From: Fistulifera solaris
Taxonomy: Eukaryota; Bacillariophyta; Bacillariophyceae; Naviculales; Stauroneidaceae
Reading direction: 5' to 3'
Assembly: GCA_030295235.1 (NCBI GenBank)
Contig: AP026172.1
Location: 868,001 to 932,000 of the forward strand
Length of the DNA stretch: 64,000 bases
Shown: positions 9,479 to 20,210 of the stretch, piece after piece
Position numbering within the stretch: position 1 is the first letter of the stretch
Layout of the letters: every line of letters starts with the position of its first letter
Notes under the pieces: generated by a model
What the model was told of the DNA's origin: nothing
The model's input: the letters and a program-made list of their open reading frames with translations, nothing else
Database searches by the model: none
Position numbers and translations under genes: made by a program

Positions 9479-11982
9479 ATGATGGAGCAACTTATATCGG
9501 TAACGGCAATCATGAATCAAGATGACGACTTGAGACATAGACCAAGCGATAAGGAAAAGGCATCCTTTTTTCGTCGCGTCGTCGCTTCCCTCCTCGCATC
9601 ATTTATTCGAGGATCTCATTCCTTCCGCAAAATCCTCTCTGATCGATGTCACGCATTTCTTTCAACAATGTGCGCAACAATTGACTCCCGAACATGCTTT
9701 TTTTGTGTCACGAGGAAATTCATTTCAACTTGTATGACGCCATGGCGGCCAGTCAATTGGGACACGAAAAAATGGATTGTTGTCAAGTTCCTCCGTATCG
9801 TGTGACTACTACAGAAGAACCTTACGTGTTTCCGAGACCACCACCGACGGGATTGTCGAGTGCCTTTACTACCTTATTGTGGGACGAATGGACGGAAACA
9901 CAAGTCTTGGGATTTGCCGTTCAAATATTGGTGCGCTTGCAAGCGTTGTGTACCGGGGCGTCGGTCGGAGAAAGTACCTTTACGTGTTTGTATGCGCATG
10001 CACCCGTATTACAAGAGATGGAAGAACGTTTGTTTCCTTTGGAGCTGTCCTTGTCGGAGCAGTGGAATGTGACGAACGATGCTTCACAGGTTGACACCGA
10101 CGATAAAACACTGTCATACCACGGAACACCGGAACAATTCATGATATACGCATTATCGTTATCCTTGTCAGAAATCACCAAAGTATTTCGATCGATTGTT
10201 CACAATGCCGATATTTATGAAGAAGAAGATTATGTTGCCCAAACCTATCAAATTCCTCTTTACACGTCTCGACACCAAGATTTTGTGACGGTCTTCCGAA
10301 CGGCCATGAACGTGTTTCATGAATTGTCTGAAGTTCAAGCAGCTTTGGGTTTAATTTTGTCCTTTTTGATGGGGTTCTATTCTTCCATGGCGCAGTTGGT
10401 AGGTTCATGCGTGTGCTATATCGAGAAATGCACCTCATGCATAAACAATTCTCACGTTCTTTCGGTGCTACATCAGGCCAAGTTGTCGACCAATGGAATA
10501 CTAGACCAAGTGCAGGGTATACAGACAATTGTGGTGAAAGCCGTTGATGCATTGGATTTGTTGTTGGAACAACCATCGTTGGTTTCGGTTTCGGCTCCGT
10601 CCACGGCTTTTGATCCGTACGTCTATCGACCTCGCGTCGGGAATACTCCGGTCCGACAAGTTCGGACCGTGGAGCCACGGCAAGCGATTGAAGTGTTACG
10701 AGAAATTACTCACGAGATGGATTGGAGTGTTTGTCAGCTGTTACTAAAAGCAAATTCGTTGGGACGACTGCGACGCATGCTTCAACATGTTAGTCGGAAG
10801 GATGTGAATATATTGAGTCGCTCTTTGATTGTTTTGAACTTGTACTTTGACGATCTGATTTTGGGACAATTTTCCATGGCGCAATGGATATGGGAGGATT
10901 TACTCGAATGGACAACGGTATTGGAGGATTCCAATCTGCACTTTTACAGACAGAACATTGTCATAGCTTTTTTGCAGCGATTGGCAAAGCCGATATATGA
11001 CACGTTAAAGTTACAGACATTGAATCGTAATCGGCATCGGGCTTTTATGGATGTGATTATGTTTCCCGAATGGGTTTCGTTACAGATGGAGGCCCAAGCA
11101 TTGGATGGATATCTTTGTTCGGAAGGCCATTTACAGTCGTCAACTCCCATCTTCACCCAGTATACGTTGGTCGCGACGCTTCGGCTGATGGTTCAGTACA
11201 TCACTGTCGGTTTTGAACTGGATCTATATTGCAGTCACGATGATATTGGTTTCGCTTATTGGTATCTGGACTTTCTCTTGTCTGGACTGTTGACCCATTT
11301 GAGTGCCATGAAGCAAAACAAAGACATGGCGAATATGGAGCAACGAGTGAAGGAGAGCAAAACATTGACTCTCAATGGTAGTAATAAAGGAAATCAGCGC
11401 AACAAGAAAAAGAATCAACGCCAGAAAAACAATGCACCCGAAGTAGCACCTTCTTATCGACCCACACCTCAGGACCTAGAAACAGATTTCGAATTGTCAG
11501 TGCTTGCTTTGAAGCGAAATTTGTGCCGGGGATCGTTGCGTTTTCTGGCTGCTCTTCAACAAGCAGGAATACTGAAGGAGAGGAAACACATTTTTACTTC
11601 GAAAGAACGAGTTTTTCAGGAGCGCTTCCGTGCTTTTGCGGGCATTCGACAACCGCCTCCCTTGGTGTATAAGCAGTACGCGCAAGGCTCTGATTTTTCG
11701 ACCGTGACAACGGAAGAATTGCAGCAGTCGACATCTGAATGGTTCCTATCTTGCAGACGAGCTGTTGAACACCTTCAGTCTACAGCATTGCCTTCTGTGG
11801 ACGTCGATTATGCTCCTATCCGCGAAACTGAGTTGAATTCATTGTTGAAAGTCTGCATTGGGAACAACGTATATTTGATGAAGCTTCGCCAGGCCATTCA
11901 AGATCCAAAGTGGGTGTCTTCGGTTCGAGTCGAGTTTGAAACCAAGACGCATGATCAGTTCTGTACCATTAAATTGTCTTAA
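9479..11982 (+). CDS. NAA35: NatC N-terminal acetyltransferase auxiliary subunit NAA35/Mak10, two apparent frameshifts
   Basis: About 833 residues after correction. NAA35 anchors the NatC complex (with NAA30 and NAA38) to the ribosome for N-terminal acetylation of Met-hydrophobic nascent chains. The family hallmark is LYDAMAASQLGHEKMD, matching the F/L-x-A-M-S-A-x-x-x-x-x-P-K-M-D motif. It is followed by LLWDEWTETQVLGFAVQ. The C-terminal half is a helical repeat scaffold with a Lys/Asn-rich basic stretch (about 11380-11440). To reach ATG 9479 two single-T removals are needed, at T6 9566-9571 and T7 9698-9704. They restore the chain DVTHFFQQCAQQLTPEHAF ahead of the motif. From 9707 onward the frame is uninterrupted. 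No intron was found. Confidence 0.8.
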
Positions 11983-12432
11983 AACGAAACAGAACCCATT
12001 TATCATTTAGGATTATTGAGCTAGGAGCGAGGTTTGAAAATAAAAGGTGAGAACTGATAATGATTACTATTGATAAAGTCCCATCGATTCTCCTAACTTG
12101 GCAAGACCTATTTTGTCGATTTTTTGATGCAATTACCATCAGCAGCATTTTGATGGCATGCGTCGATTCTTTAGTTTGAAAATTATTGTTGATTCGTTGA
12201 ATTCCTCAAAGATTACGGCGTATTTTTATTACTATAGACTAAAGTGTAGTCTGTTTTTGACCACGACTGCATCTTGGTCACGACCTTTGTGAGACGTATA
12301 CAAGTACAGACGATTAACCTCGAGAGCCATTCGAGTTTTTTCTCCTCCCTCCGCTATGTTTTTTCTTTTTCGTTTTGTTGACAAACCCGACAGACTCTTC
12401 TTTTTTTTTTAACGTTAGCAACTGGAAAAGAA
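11983..12432. other. Intergenic region
   Basis: 450 bases between two genes on the same strand. Holds a 21-base palindrome at 12262-12282, about 150 bases upstream of the next start. Otherwise AT-rich with no recognised element. Confidence 0.4.
12262..12282. repeat. 21-base palindrome, 8-5-8
   Basis: CACGACTG, CATCT, TGGTCACG. About 150 bases upstream of the L1-domain gene. Confidence 0.55.
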
Positions 12433-14007
12433 ATGAAGAAACCAGACTCATCAGTAGCAGCAGAAGGACGCGTCGACCGCGCCTTAATCGAAAAAAGCCG
12501 TCGACGCCTTGTTAAAACATCATGCACAGCAGGCGGCGGAAAAGAACAAATCATCTCTGTTGGGAACGGATTTGTCGGTACAGCTGCAATTCGGTTTAGA
12601 AGTGCCTCCAGCACAAGTGAATCACAAGCCTATCAAATTGAATATCCCTCATGCTTTGTGGAATCATCAACAAACCGACGAGAAAGAAATCGATGTGTTG
12701 GAAGAACCCGAAGTGTGTTTGATTGTCAAGGAAGACGCCAAACCTCAAATCAAAGAACTCATCGCACAGTTCCCGAAAGAATTATGTTTTGTGAAAAAGG
12801 TACTTGGATTGGAATCGCTACGAAAGAAACACGCCACTTATGCGCAACGCCGTGAACTCTTACACAAGTACAATGTCTTCATGGCCGACGATCGCATCTT
12901 GCCCATGTTGACTACTGCCCTAGGAAGAGACTTTCTCAAAGCCAAACAGCAACCTGTCCCAGTCAAAATTAACGCTCTCAATAACTTGCCCCTGCGATTG
13001 CTCACAGCGCTGCGTTCGACTTATCTCATATTGGCCAAGGGAACGTGTGTCACGGTCAAAGCGGGTACGACGGCCATGTCTCGTGATGCCTTGATCGACA
13101 ATCTCGTCGCACTTGCCGCCAGTACACCCGAAAAGTTACCCCGTCAATGGGCGAATGTTCGTAGTATGGCCATCAAGACGTCGAAATCGACGGCTCTGCC
13201 CATTTACAATCGAACGCCGGAACAGTTGATGGAAATTGCCAAACTGGCCCACTTGGAGCCCTTCTTCGGGGAATCGAAGAAACGGACCAAGACGGAAGAT
13301 ACCAAGAGTCAAGAAGTGGATAGCGAAAAAGCGAAGCGCCGCAAAATTATCAAGGAAAAGTCGCCTTTGGTAAGGGCGTTACAGAAACAAAAGGAAAAGG
13401 CACCACTGACGAGCAAGGAGGCCAACAAGACGGAATTGCCCAAACAGAAGAAACGAGAAATGGAAACAAAAGACAAAACGGAGTCTTCTGCGAAAAGAAG
13501 AAAGTGACTAAAGAGGACAAGGCAAGTGAACCATTAAAGCGAAGGGAAGAAACACCGAAAACGACGAAAGAAGATGCAAAGAAGCTCAAACAAGGGAAGC
13601 AGTCGAAGTCACCCAAAGACGACGTGGAGAAGAAAGAAAAGAAAGAGTCGAAGTCAGACTTGGACCACACGAAGAAATCGCTTCAAGAAAAAAAAGAATC
13701 CAAAGATTCTTCAAATCGGGCGATGGGAGTCAAAGAGATGAAGAAAAAGGTGAAAGAGACACCCGAAGATACGTCATTCCTTCCATTCAATAAGTTTCAG
13801 GGTTCTAAGAAAGGCTACGCTTTTCAAAAAGGTCCAAAAGGTGTTGGATACTACAAAGACGTTCCTCCTAAAGTTGATCCTTTGGCATTAGAGGCGATCC
13901 GACGAATGGGAAATCAAAAGAGTAATAAATCTGGGAAATCTGGGGGAAGAAGTGGCGGCAGAGGCAATGGACGCGGCGGCGGTCGAGGAGGTGGACGAAG
14001 ACGCTAA
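12433..14007 (+). CDS. Ribosomal L1 domain-containing nucleolar protein (RSL1D1/Utp30-like), two apparent frameshifts
   Basis: About 524 residues after two corrections. Proteins of this type act in the nucleolus in ribosomal subunit assembly. The L1-like domain covers about residues 20-270. Recognisable parts are PHALWNHQQ, EVCLIVKED, VLGLESLRKKHATY, YNVFMADDRILPMLTTALG and LIDNLVALAAS. The tail is a long Lys/Glu-rich, probably disordered nucleolar-type extension ending in a Gly/Arg-rich (RGG) tract. The A6 run at 12491-12496 needs one fewer A to give IEKAVDALLKHHAQQAA. The A4 run at 13493-13496 needs one more A to read through the TGA at 13505 into the tail. The two corrections cancel, keeping 1575 bases. 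The tail segment FQKGPKGVGYYKD may be a short binding motif. Confidence 0.75.
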
Positions 14008-14185
14008 ACAACAAAATATGTTGCAAAGGTAATAGCTTTTGCTAGAGACATTTTAAACAAGATAGATCTGCTCATTTCCCGCTGTATAATTCGCTTGAAC
14101 TATAAGGAGCGATAATTTCGATTCGATGTACACGCGAAATACTGAATTAATCTTAATTTGATTAGTTAGCAATGTATGTTCAGTT

Positions 14186-15327
14186 TTATTTCCAGCCTTT
14201 GAGCATGGTTTCTTCCAAATGAAGAGAAGAGTTGCTCCGATTCAGACCTCGTTCTTTGGGAGCGCGAAGGCTGCTCATTGAATTGTGGGTCCTAAAGCTA
14301 CCAAGCGAACTTTTCGAGTTATGAAGTTCTTCGGATGATCCATCTAAAAAGAACTCCATGGATGATGAAATAGATTCATGCATACGAACGGAGGTCATGG
14401 ACGACAAAGAAGTCCAACGACTATGCAGGAACTCAGAGTCCGATCTTTCGCTGGCGCCCAATCGAGCCGCATCCGTAAGGTTGGCCGGTGATCTGTGCAA
14501 TTTTAGGAAAGCAGTTGGCGAAGTTATTGAGTTTTCATCGCTGCTTGGTTTTGCCTGCCTTGGTTTTGAGACGGATATGCCCTTGAAAAACATGTTGGAC
14601 TTGACTTCGGGCTGGAGAATGACAGGAGATTCTGAGTCACTTCCGGATTCTTCTTCCCTGATTAGCATTTGGGCATAATGGTTTCGAGTTTTCCATTGGT
14701 TTCCCTGGGCATTGTTCTTGTTTCTAAGGTGTTTCTTTTCTTTGATTGGACTCACAAGTCGCACGGGTAAAGACGGCACGACGTCGGAACTCATGGCACG
14801 TTTCATGGCAATTGATTTAGCTGCCGTTTGGCATTTTCGAGAGCAGGCCTCGCGCATCATGGAAGATGAGGAACGCAAGGTACATGGCCGAGTCACCTTC
14901 TCGACTTTATTTTGACTTGCTCTGTCGTTGACAAAAAGGATGCATTCCGAGTCAAGCTATTGGCGGTTTTAGACCCCTTGATAGATAATTGAGCTGGCAG
15001 TGACGAAATGCGAACCATGTCATTGCTGCGCTTTCTTGTGGGCGGCGTAGGAGCCAAGCAAGAGGTTGATTTTGAGTTGATGCGTAGTTGTGCTGGCATC
15101 GACGAAACGCGCACCATTTCATTGCTACGTTTTCTCGTTGGTGGCATAGGGGCCGAGCAACACACTCTTTTGGAATGGGTTGGGGTGAAAGTCGAATTCA
15201 TGTTTTCTTGTAAGAGATGTCTCATTACTTGGCGCGGAAGACAGAAAGTGTGCCTGAATTTTTTTGTGGTTTTGCTACCTGTACCTGGTAGTCGTCTTCT
15301 TGTTATTTCTTGTTTCTCCCCCATCAT
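14186..15327 (-). CDS. Ser-rich protein of unknown function with a duplicated segment, one apparent frameshift
   Basis: About 380 residues after adding one base at the A4 run (plus-strand T4 at 14910-14913), which joins TTEQVK to NKVEKVTRPC. No known domain recognised. Two near-identical segments lie in the N-terminal third: PPTRKRSNEMVRVSSMPAQL and, 31 residues on, PPTRKRSNDMVRISSLPAQL. The rest is rich in Ser, Arg and Asn with SS/MSS clusters (SSLSSMTSVRMHE, HNSMSSLRAPKERG) that look like kinase target sites in a disordered chain. No signal peptide or membrane helix. Converges with the L1-domain gene. Inference only: a phosphoregulated scaffold or signalling protein. Confidence 0.55.
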
Positions 15328-15933
15328 CCATCATTTTCGGCGCATGAATTCCGATGCCGCAAGTCAATCGCCATTCGCTTTATGACCGAGGCGGGGGTTT
15401 ATTATTTTTCCGAAAAGATTTCCCACAGTGTGGCAATCTCGGTGTACAGGCAAGTCGATGCAGCTACTAAGCTACCGGTACTTCGTACTTCGAACCCGTT
15501 AAGTCATTCAAACTGAATAATAGAACACAGAAACACAGAACGAATACGAGATACGAGATACGAGCACCCGAGTAACAAGTAACAATTGCCGTTGAGCGGA
15601 AGAGATTTCTGTATGAACAAATCCTTTACAAAGTACATCACTGACACTGACACCGTACATCGTTAGTCGTTAGCAGGATCGACAAAGGCTTAATACTCCG
15701 TAGTAGGTCATTCGGACTTATTTGTTGTGAAGAATTTTCGTTAACAGAATAGCCTACTTTTGAGTCTTTAACTTCATGTCCAATGGATACCGGTGTGTCA
15801 CCTTCGCGTCATGCGGCATGTCTTCTCGCATCCCTTATTGCGTTACGTCGTTTATCATTTCACGCGAGACCAAGTTAGTTCGAGGCCCTTTGCTATCCAT
15901 TTCCTTTGCTGACGGATCTATAGAACAAGAAAA
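15328..15933. other. Divergent intergenic region
   Basis: 606 bases. Shows an ACCGGTAC patch (about 15475), repeated ACGAGATACGAGATACGAG (about 15544-15563), CATCACTGACACTGAC (about 15637, also near 48409) and TACTCCGTAGTA (about 15693). These are short motifs found in other intergenic parts of the window. No gene seen. Confidence 0.4.
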
Positions 15934-16972
15934 ATGGAAATTAAGGCAGAAAGTAGACATCCGAATGTAACGGAAACATCATCGGTCGACGATTTGTTGC
16001 GCGAGCTGGAAAAGATTCAGAGACGCCGCCGACAAGTCAGAGAATTGCGTTTACAACTAAACAGCGAGAAAAAAGCAAGCTCTACAAGAGCAATTGAATC
16101 ATGCTACTTGGATACAAGAGCAGGCGTTGCTCGACTATCGATCTGCTTTGTATCTCAATCAGAAAAATAGAAATTTGTGGCTACTAGCGGGGCAGTGGAG
16201 TAGCTGGACGGATTGCTTCCAAATTAGTCACCGCGGAGCGTTCGGTACGATCAATGGGTTGCGTCTAGGTGCCGAAGCTTTAGCATTACAAAATCCTTCG
16301 GCTGAAGAAATGGAAGTCTTGGAAGATACTACAACAAATGCACCAAACACCAGCAAAACGCCGGCACCGCGATTGCCCTTTTTCTTTTTGTTGCCAGACA
16401 CAAACAACAATAACACCACCAACAACGTCGCAACCAACGCGTCTTCTACAGCCCGACCTACCATCAAAGTCCCGTGGGTAGAAATTAATGCGGCATTGGG
16501 GCATGTAGCCTTGTTACTGGTCACAATGCAAGAACGAATGCAAGGCATCGACGCCGATTTCGTGTTCCGACATGTCATCAAACCGCAAGGGAGTACCAGT
16601 CAAATCGGAATACGACGCAATCCCAATCAAGTTTCTTCTTGGTATCCCTTGTATTCGGATGACAACAGTTTTCCATTTGTGATTATGGGAAAACGCAATT
16701 TTCAGCTGGCTTTGCAGTATTTAGTGGAATGTGTGGTAGATGCGGCCAACGCTGTTGAGAAGTACGATCCAACGATTGTATTGCCGTTCCCGATGGAACA
16801 ACAGCAGTATCAGTGGACAGTGGGAGGTAGTTCGGTGCAATACAACTTCAATAGTGGTGAACAGCATCATCGCAATGACGCCATGGAATGGACTCGTACA
16901 ATGAAATATTTATTGACCAATTTGAAGCAGTTGATGACATTTCGAGCTTTTCATTTGTACGGCGATTCTTAA
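15934..16972 (+). CDS. ATG6: Beclin-1/ATG6 (Vps30) autophagy protein, short N-terminus, one apparent frameshift
   Basis: About 345 residues after removing one A from the A6 run at 16069-16074, giving SEKKQALQEQLNHATWIQ. Beclin is a subunit of the class III PI3-kinase complexes that start autophagosomes and work in endosomal sorting. A Glu/Arg-rich coiled coil occupies about residues 18-70. The evolutionarily conserved membrane-binding domain follows: AFGTINGLRLG, VPWVEINAALGHVALLLVTM, FVIMGKRNFQLALQYLVECV and a C-terminal ATMKYLLTNLKQL-type helix (here RTMKYLLTNLKQL). An Asn/Thr-rich insert sits at about 130-165. The roughly 100 residues normally upstream of the coiled coil (BH3 region) are missing; an upstream exon could have been missed. 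Its stop lies 25 bases from the stop of the convergent PPR gene. Confidence 0.85.
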
Positions 16973-16997
16973 AGCAGTGATATACAAAATGAACTGT

Positions 16998-19183
16998 TTA
17001 TGAAAGAGGACGGTCGCGTAAAGGGACGGAACGACTCCACGATGCAGGGATAGCTGATGGAAGAGAAACATTCGACGACTGGAGAAGATCGCGAATCCCA
17101 ATGGACACGTGGCCTCCGTCAGCACATTCGACTAACGTTTGATTGAGTAATTGCCGACATTCTTGCTCTTGTTCCTTGCTGTGGGTATATAATATCACGC
17201 GGAACAGGTTTGTGTAAGTGACATAGTTCGGTTTGCAATACTGTCCCGACTTTACAATTTCCATGGCACGAAACGCGCTGATTCGGCTGGCGTCGTCGTT
17301 TTGGTGCCTATTGCGCTTGCAAGGAATGCAAGCCTTGATCCAATTGGAGAAAATGAAATTGTCAGGTTTTATTTGAGATTCCCCGGATACGTATCGGTCC
17401 ATCATGACTTGTACTAAAGCTTCAGCGCGTCTGGCTTTGTCAGTTGTGTCCTCGGAACGCGACCACGCATCCAAGACAGTAGCATACGAGAACTGATCCG
17501 CGCCGACACTCGAGAACTCCATTCTGCGAAGGATGACCTCCGCCTGTTCTTGTGCATTGGGCAGCGTGCGATCTTTTGCCAAGGCAGCCAGCACCGAGTT
17601 GAACGAGAAACGATCAGGTCGCAATTCCGGCCGTTGTTGCTCCATCCACTCGATTAGTTTCAATGATTCTCCTCCCATTCCTCTCCAATTCATGCCATTT
17701 AGTAGTATGTTATACGAACGTAAATCTGGTTTGGCATACTGTCGCATTCGTACTAAAACGTCGTTTCCTCGGTCCATTGCCTCCGCAACATGAGTAGCGC
17801 GCATCCACGCCATAAGCACAGCATTTCCCGCTTCTACCGATGGCCGAAAAGCAGGATCAGATGATTCTAAGTAAAGCTGAAGAAGTTCATCCCAGAGACC
17901 CTCTGCGATTTCCTGCGGCTTCAATTCAGTATCATCGTCATTTTGACAGCGCGCCCATGCTGCAATACATGTGGTAAAGCAGTAGACATTGGGTTTGACA
18001 TCTGCTGCACCTTCGCGATACTTTTGTATCATTTGTTGAAGAATAGCAGTGGCACGCTCTGCTGCATGTGTTTTCGAGATGAGCAATTGATTTGATTCAG
18101 CTGTAGTCATGTACGCATGCAGTACCGCAGCATACGTCCGTGTGTTGGGTTGTACATGCGATTGTTGCATGAGTCGTAAAATTTCTTCCGCCTTTTCCGC
18201 ACCAAGAGGATGTTTTCGACGTGTCACAGCCCGGATTGCATTGGTAAAGACGATAGCATTGACGAGTTGTGTTTGAAATTTCTGCTGATCTATTGCTTGT
18301 TGTAAAAGGAGTAGTACTCGCTGCGGTGTGTCTTCATGCCCACTATTCCCCCACGCCTCCACCAGTGCAGCCATAGTCCGTTCATTGGGAGCGCATTCCA
18401 CGGGGCGTTTTCCGTTCGTTTCGTGTTTGCAATTATGATGCCAATCGTTCATTACTTGCCATAACTCCTCCGCGCGTAACCCAGCATCGTATTCGTTGCT
18501 TTTGGCCCAACAATTCAATGCAATATTGAATGTTTTGGTAGTTGGTTGCGGATAGTACCGTCGCGACTTTTTCGCTCGGTTCAGCATTCGTTGCAACACC
18601 GACTGCACAGTTTCCGCAGCCTCCCTTCTCCCTTGACATGAAGCAAAGGCGTGAAAGACGATATCATAAAAAGATGTCGACGGGGTATAGAAGGAAGATG
18701 TTTTTGGTCAAAATTCGCCTCCATGGTTTGTAAAACATATAATGCCTGTTGCGCCGCATAAATACCGTGTCCTTCGAGACACGCTTCCATCCAAGCTTCC
18801 AAAACCTTATACAATTGATCCATCGAGAGAAAGCCATGATTATAGTTTTTCTTTCTTGCATTCGAAAGTCGTTTGTTACTCGCAATAGAAGACGTAGGGG
18901 GAGGCTGCTGTATCAAGGAAATTAAACGTTTTGTTTCTATTTCCAACTCTTGTATTGAGGAATATTTTGTGAATTGTTTACGAGAGCGCCGTCGATCTTT
19001 CTCATCTTCGCGAAATCGATCCACTGCCGTTGTTGTGGTTGCCACATATCTTCGCGAAATAGCAACAGCATTGTTGTTTGGAGAGCTGAATGAATGTATG
19101 GGGTGAAGGCCTCGTATCACGCGTGTCTTGACGAATGTCGACACGAAACTGCCCAGCGAATGCGTGAGTAGCATACCAAGCAA
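16998..19183 (-). CDS. Pentatricopeptide repeat (PPR) protein, one apparent frameshift
   Basis: About 728 residues after adding one C at the C4 run (plus-strand G4 at 18682-18685), which joins KHLPSIP to STSFYDIVFHAFASC. PPR proteins bind organellar RNA one base per repeat and guide processing, editing or translation. Repeats of about 35 residues are clear, for example TKTFNIALNCWAKSNEYDA, RTMAALVEAWGNSG, RTYAAVLHAYMTT, NVYCFTTCIAAWARC, RSYNILLNGMNWRG, RFSFNSVLAALAKD and QFSYATVLDAWSRS. The N-terminus is Arg/Ser-rich with few acids, consistent with a mitochondrial presequence; plastid targeting looks less likely because no signal peptide is evident. Target RNA unknown. Confidence 0.85.
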
Positions 19184-20210
19184 TCCTTCATGAATGAATG
19201 GTGATCCGGATGACGCGCTAAAGTCGAATATGACAACATCAGCCTACCGACGATGATGTGATGCTCAATTATGCTAGAAAATGGAGGCGACAAGATTATT
19301 TTTTGCTCGCCGTTGCAAGTTGCAAGAGACATTTTAATCTCAGGGATGGGGTTACTCGGGCACACGTTGAACTCTGTGTTGGATGAAGACGACATGCGTG
19401 GATGGATGCAACAAGGACGATAGTCTGTGTTCCCTAGCCACAACAAATCTATGAAAAAGTTGTTCTCACCAAGTACACTGTGTAATGTGATACTCGATCG
19501 TTACATCGTAAATCTGCCCCTAACTTATACGTAGTAATTCATTTTTCGACGTTGACTGTGATGTCAAAATGTATGCGCGACGTCGCCACGACTGATTTTC
19601 AGTCATGAATATTTATGTCGAACTATAATCGGATACTCCGCCCCGCAGGTTGCCAAAGAATCCCGAATAATCCCGACTGATGCGAGACACGAGTACTGAG
19701 TGCGTACGTACGTATGTCAGTCGTTCGTTGTTCGTTTTTCCTTTATCCTTTCGTCAGTAAGTCATCCGCCTTCCGCTGGTCTGCCGTCAGAAATGTCTCT
19801 TGCCCATCTCGCGTTTCTCCACCGCGAAGATTCCCTCATCGACTCGACCGACCATCGCGTTCGTTCTCTCGGAAGTGCTCAAGCCTTTTTCGGCTGCGAT
19901 GTTCCGAGAACACAGACATCGAATCCTTTGTTTCTTCATTGCTGTGATTGAGAAGAATAAAGGAAGGGGATGATGAACATTGCACAAGGAGCAACTCATC
20001 CTGCTTTACTTTCTTCTATCTCATTTTCTCTTCGACGATATACTTTCGTTCTTTTTCTTCTCTTGACATTCCGATTGATTCCATCGGATTCCTTGACGTT
20101 GTACATGGGTTCGTACTACTCTAGCTGTGATTGCGACTTTCTGATTTATCTGTAGGTTGAACTTAAACTATCTCTCTGTTAGGTCTCTTGAAAGTCGGCG
20201 TCCCGAAAAC
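19184..20210. promoter_or_regulatory. Divergent intergenic region between PPR and glutamate-cysteine ligase genes
   Basis: About 1 kb that should carry both promoters. A 21-base palindrome lies at 19587-19607, and GTACGTACGTATG at about 19704. The stretch 19780-20160 is pyrimidine-rich and may be 5' leader of the ligase. Small open frames there show no domains. Confidence 0.45.
19587..19607. repeat. 21-base palindrome, 8-5-8
   Basis: CACGACTG, ATTTT, CAGTCATG. In the PPR/GCLC divergent region. Confidence 0.65.
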
